A DNA stretch of 64,000 nt, taken from positions 1,198,462-1,262,461 of the forward strand of contig CH003021.1 in assembly GCA_000149265.1 (NCBI GenBank), in the 5' to 3' direction. Source of the DNA: Ciona savignyi (lineage: Eukaryota > Chordata > Ascidiacea > Phlebobranchia > Cionidae). The position numbers and the translations under genes are program-made. Numbering within the stretch: the stretch's first letter is position 1; each line of letters opens with the position of its first letter. Under the pieces are notes generated by a model that saw only the letters and a list, made by a program, of their open reading frames with translations, searched no databases and had not been told where the DNA came from. Of the stretch, positions 59,745 through 64,000 are shown one piece after another.

Positions 59745-59783
59745 TCTTTTTAGATAAAAAAAAAACTTGGTTAGGTTTTAAAA
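59745..59783 (+). promoter_or_regulatory. Candidate spliced-leader acceptor and leader of HSD17B7
   Basis: A pyrimidine-rich TTTTGTGTTTTCAG ends near 59744, between the COX16 stop and the HSD17B7 ATG at 59784. With only about 145 bp between the genes, it is a natural trans-splice acceptor for the downstream gene of an operon. Ordinary promoter use cannot be ruled out. Confidence 0.45.
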
Positions 59784-62588
59784 ATGGGAACTATTCCAGA
59801 AAGGTTTGTTGTAATAACTGGCGCTACAAGGTAAATTCTTGGTTTCTTATGTAACCTTCTGTGATTATAATAATTTTTATTTAACACATATCTGTGTATT
59901 GTATAACTTTTTTTGTGTCTAGATCAGTTTCTTAAAGTATGGAAGCAGAAGATATTGTATAATGGTATGGGGATGAAACATAAAATTTATAATATGAGCA
60001 TGTGACAGCTAATATTGTCTTTTTCCTAGGATAAATTTGTTAAAGGCTTAATTTGCATCCGGGCTTGTAAGGAAATCAACTTAAATGGTTTAACCACGGA
60101 CCACGGTTACAGTCTAATGAACTTAAAACTAATACAATGTGTTTTATTAAAAATTATCCATTGGGTCTAGGCGATTTCCACCAAGTGACTTGTCCAAGGA
60201 CAAGACCGAGTCTGATAAGTTACCTGTACTAGTGAAAGAGGAACCAATTTAAATCTGTTCAGTCAAAATAAATTAATTTACCTTTACAACTTTTCAGTGG
60301 TATTGGCCTTGCATTAGTGAACCGGTTGGCATCAGAATTCAATCAAAATCATCGGCTTCATTTATGTCTTTTGTGTCGAAATATGTCAAAGGGGTCATTA
60401 GTCAAACAGGACATTGAATCTCATTACAAAACTGTTGTAGTTGATCTTGTAAAAATGGATGTTAGCAGCGTACAGTCAGTTAGAGCTGCTTCACAGAAAA
60501 TTAAAAACATGTAAGATGTATTTGCATAAATATGTTATTTCCTTAAATTGTATTTTGTGTATGTAGCTCAAAGGTAACAAATAACTAAATAAATTAGAAC
60601 ATACTGGTACCCATTAAAAATGGCCAGTTTTAATTTTTATCTAATAGATTAATAAACAGATCAACAATTTTTTTTTTAATTAACTAACTATTTTTATATC
60701 ACAGGTACAGTAGAATAGATTGCATGTACTTAAATGCTGGGATTATGCCTGTGGCAAAGTTCAACATCCCATATGTAATGAAAACTATGTTTACTTCGTA
60801 AGTATTAACGAACCATCTGCTACATTCATGTATTATATGTTCCGATTGTTCCCTAATATCAAATCTTTTAAATTGTATTATTATAGTGAAGGTCTTCAAA
60901 TGTTCAAGACAGGATTGGGAATGTTTTCCGCAAATGATGAAACAACTGTTGATGGAGTAAAGAATATATTTGCTACCAATGTGCTTGGCCATTTTATTCT
61001 CGTAAGAACAGAATGCTTTGTTCATACTGTTTGACAAATGAGTATTTGGACAATACACCGCGTATAATCGGTTTAATAATACTTCTTTTTATTTTATTTT
61101 AAAGGCATTACTTACAGCTACTTCTTTAAGTAATATTGTAAAAATGTACACACGCATATCAATTTTTAGGTAGACGAGGTAATTCCTGTTCTAACCAGTC
61201 AAAACGACCAGCACTGTGCGCAAATTATATGGACCGGTTCAACAAATGCATCAAAGAAATCATTTAAGTTAAATGATGTCACTTGTAAAAATGGGTAAAC
61301 TGATTTTAAACAACAGTGATAACGTAAATTCTTATGTATTGTATTGCTCTTATTACTTTGTGTGGTAAATAGTTTTAATTAAACATTGGTTCATCATTTA
61401 TTTATACATTTCTGTATATAAATTACCCTTATTTTATCAAGGTCTCAACCATACAGCAGTTCTAAGTATGTTTTGGAAGCAGTTAGTATTGAGATGAACG
61501 AAAGACTTAATCCTATCGGCATTTTCAGGTCTTTATTTGCTTGGACGTGAATGTTAAAATAGATAGTCTGACAATGCAACTACCCATAGATTTTTTATTT
61601 TTAGATTATAATGAATCTATTCAGTCTATTTTCTTGTTAAAAAGCTTGGTGGGTCTGTTCAACTGAAATGTTGGATGGAAACTGGCTGCTTGCGGCTGTC
61701 GACCTGAGCAAGGCGCTTTGGGGACATCACTTGGACCCAGTGGATGATTATTGTACTTAAACTGAAAGAAAGTTACCTAATTATATCCAAAAGTCTGACA
61801 ATTGCGAATAAAATATAAATATAGTTTATAAAACAAGCTTGGCATCTCCTGAAACTGTATCAAATTGCTGCTGTTTGTTTAAAGTCACACTTGCATTCTT
61901 TGATTTTGTAATAGAAGAGACTCATCAAGCTAATTTGCTTAAAACTAAATCATGAAAAAGCTTTACTCATTTCACAGCCATGTTGCTGACCCAGGAACGG
62001 CAAAAACAAACATAACAAAGGGGTTCTGTTGCAAGTTGGATATGGTGCTTTGTTATTCCATTCATGTATCTGGTAAGCACAGTTAAAACATATACTTTGA
62101 CTATATGTATATTCTTAAAAATAGCATCCAAATAAGTTTCCACCATACACAGTAAAAAAAGGAAAAACTAAATTAGTAGTTGCCTCTGTTAATTTAGCCC
62201 ATTTGCATAATATATTGTGAAATTAAGGCGTAATTAAATTATAATCTACACTGGTACCCTTTGCAGTCTTACTTATATTACATAAGAGGTTCATATACAA
62301 TAGTTTATACAGTTTAAGCATATAAGTGCATACATAATTCTTAACATTATTTTTCAGTTGCGGTTTTTTTTACCAAATTTAACAATAACCCCATATAATG
62401 CTTGCCATTCAATGGTGTGGTTATTCTGTCAAGACCCTCAAACTTTGGATGACAGGTGCAGATACTGTAGCTATTCCAATATTTATAATCAATGTTTCAT
62501 CCACAAAGAAACACTTACACCTTCCAGATTTGAATCCAAGCTTATTTATGACCAAGTCAAAAAAGTTGCAAATAACATGTGTCAGTGA
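59784..62588 (+). CDS. HSD17B7: 3-keto-steroid reductase / 17-beta-HSD 7, with one apparent frameshift
   Basis: Eight exons: 59784-59830, 60298-60510, 60705-60797, 60887-61001, 61170-61294, 61442-61528, 61978-62072 and 62358-62588 (stop). Correcting one extra base gives 334 residues (human 341). This short-chain dehydrogenase reduces 3-keto intermediates in sterol synthesis and can act on estrone. Visible motifs are VVITGATSGIGLAL (NADP-binding glycines, spanning the first junction), CRNMSKG, MYLNAGIMP, NVLGHFIL, the catalytic Ser in IWTGS, YSSSK (catalytic Tyr and Lys) and DPGTAKTN. In exon 7 the frame must move one base after TNITKG: dropping one G from GGGG at 62020-62023 restores an ungapped match through SWIWCFVIPFMYLLRFF into exon 8. 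Everything else is intact, so assembly error is the simplest reading. The tail after residue 280 is diverged. Confidence 0.92.
61650..61830 (+). repeat. SINE-like fragment in an HSD17B7 intron
   Basis: CTGAGCAAGGCGCTTTGGGG and CACTTGGACCCAGTGGATGA echo the body of the composite SINE. A weaker piece lies near 60165-60225 in inverted orientation. Both are heavily diverged. Confidence 0.45.
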
Positions 62589-62919
62589 TTAAAATTGGTT
62601 GCAATATTATTGTTTGTAGACTTTATAATATATACTTTATTTTTTCTGTAATAATTTATTTTATTTTCAATTGGGTTGAATGTTATATGTGTGTCAATTT
62701 TGTTATCCTGTAATTCATGTATCTGTGAATCATTAGTATCTGTGAATCAAAGTTTAATAATATAGGCTAAATGATTAACCGAATTGACTCACCCACCATT
62801 ATTACTTACAAATGCGCTAAAACTAGACCAAGGTACAAAATAAAAATATTAATGCAACACATTGTTACTATGATATATCAAATAAAACCACTTGTACACT
62901 TTTTACAAAAGTGTTTCAT
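62589..62919. other. Convergent 3' flanks of HSD17B7 and FBXO9
   Basis: About 330 bp between two convergent stop codons. An AATAAAA near 62880 on the plus strand is a candidate polyadenylation signal for HSD17B7. No other feature was seen. Confidence 0.45.
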
Positions 62920-64000
62920 TTATGAACCGGTAGACTGAACTTGCATGTATGAATTGACCGGGCTGAAGTAGAATGGCGGAAACTGGTCACTGAGGTTGAA
63001 TTCGTGCTCTGTACTTTTTTTTTCAAAATAATTAGTTATGCAGGAATAATGCTGCCATGTTAACTTGTTGCATCTTTTCTTGTTACTTGAAGAAAGATCA
63101 AGAGCCAAGTGATATTCAATATCTGTTGTCGTGCACTTATTTCTGGTTCTGTAGTTGATCCTTCTTCCACTTTCACGATCTGAATCCTTAAGTTTCGCAG
63201 TTATTTTTGCACAGTCTCGCTGCTCTGCATAGTCGACATGAGTCTTGTAAGTACCAATGCGATATTGCAACTCGTGTTGGTTCTCTAGTGTTACTTTATG
63301 CACAACAGCCAAAGGTGGCTCAGGAGATGTGAACATAATTATTTTCCCATTGTGAAAGAATCGAACATACCTAAAAATAACATGATACATTATAAGTACC
63401 AGCAACATTTTAGGAAAATTACAAAATCTTACCTGTAATATTCAACCACCTGAATAGGCTCGTAAAACTTATACAAGACAGTTGGATCACCCTCACGGTA
63501 GTATGTAATTTTGCTTATGTAAATTCCATCAAGACGCACATGTGGCTTGGTTAAGTACATATTTCGCCATGTCGAAAAGCCCTTTTTGTTATGGACTGTC
63601 CAGATTTTTTCACACACAGATTTCCAAATGGTATCATCTCTAGAAAAGAAGTAAAACTTCCTGCATGTCTCTGAAAGAGCTTCCAGGGACTTCATGTCCA
63701 TCTGGCAGGAGACAACAAAGTGAAAGATCTTATTAATGATCTCGGATGGAAGATTGCTAAAGGCGGAGTTGGTTTGATGAAAGTCATCCACGCTTGTACT
63801 AGAGAAAGACATGTTACCGAACTTCAGGATTAAATCGCAGTTTTCAACGTCAGAAGTATCTTCATCTCCCAAGATACGTCTATCTTCACCCGAGGTATAA
63901 TATTGGATATGACTTTCAACATCTGGATCCAATTGCACAGCGTTTCTATAAAACTTTATTGCCTCGAGCATTCTTCCTTCCTTTTCTTTCTCAATGCCAT
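62920..64000 (-). CDS. FBXO9: F-box only protein 9, 5' end outside window
   Basis: Two exons on the minus strand: 64000-63433 (cut by the window edge) and 63370-62920 (TAA), about 339 codons (human about 440). FBXO9 is the substrate receptor of an SCF ubiquitin ligase, linked to turnover of TELO2 and TTI1. The sequence opens inside a TPR-like helix pair (EGRMLEAIKFYRNAVQLDPD). The F-box follows (LPSEIINKIFHFVVSCQMDM, then CRKFYF and IWKSVC). The conserved C-terminal domain has STWRNMYLTKPHVRLDGIYI, QVVEYYRYVRFFHNGKIIMF, FHLAL-like and LTWQHYSC. The final phase-2 junction at YYR joins correctly. Nothing appears broken. Confidence 0.94.

Overview
This is a compact animal genome, most likely an ascidian (sea squirt, probably Ciona). 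The reasons are a set of conserved animal genes, short GT-AG introns, many tRNA-derived SINEs resembling the composite SINE described from Ciona, and a closely packed gene pair that looks like a spliced-leader operon. The species call is inference. No prokaryotic, viral, toxin or CRISPR feature was seen. Exons were joined by hand from splice sites, reading phase and family motifs.

Layout: (1) 132-2430 (+), the 3' part of an EndoU-type endoribonuclease gene. (2) 3048-12175 (-), a complete six-exon Wnt ligand with an unusual N-terminal extension and a basic insertion. (3) 12.2-18.7 kb, no gene, with tRNA-like fragments. (4) 18695-25819 (-), a complete 17-exon MEKK2/3 kinase (MAP3K2/3) of 633 residues. 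(5) 26971-30421 (-), two tandem intronless SLC17A9-like transporters. (6) 30.4-36.7 kb, a repeat-rich gap: two adjacent TIR elements, a 335-bp tandem repeat, SINE and MITE copies. (7) 36740-39687 (+), CACYBP. (8) 44215-46328 (+), an ELOVL fatty-acid elongase. (9) 46.3-50.5 kb, a dense nest of inverted-repeat elements. (10) 50500-53311 (+), the glucose-6-phosphate translocase SLC37A4. (11) 56149-57510 (+), ribosomal protein L28, with a likely TOP-type noncoding exon near 55.03 kb. (12) 59277-59639 and 59784-62588 (+), COX16 and HSD17B7, about 145 bp apart. (13) 62920-64000 (-), FBXO9, cut by the window end.

The genes belong to unrelated pathways (signalling, lipid and sugar metabolism, mitochondria, translation, ubiquitylation), so the window is ordinary euchromatin, not a functional cluster. 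The two local groupings are the SLC17A9-like tandem pair, which shares a near-identical 153-bp tract suggesting gene conversion, and the COX16-HSD17B7 pair.

HSD17B7 and SLC37A4 each carry one apparent +1 frameshift in a short homopolymer, and are otherwise intact. Assembly error is the simplest explanation. The strongest non-genic signal is a set of related inverted-repeat MITEs flanked by exact 9-bp target duplications, whose ends carry expandable 10-bp repeats. I did not find a clearly new biological system; the best candidates are the odd Wnt architecture and this MITE group.
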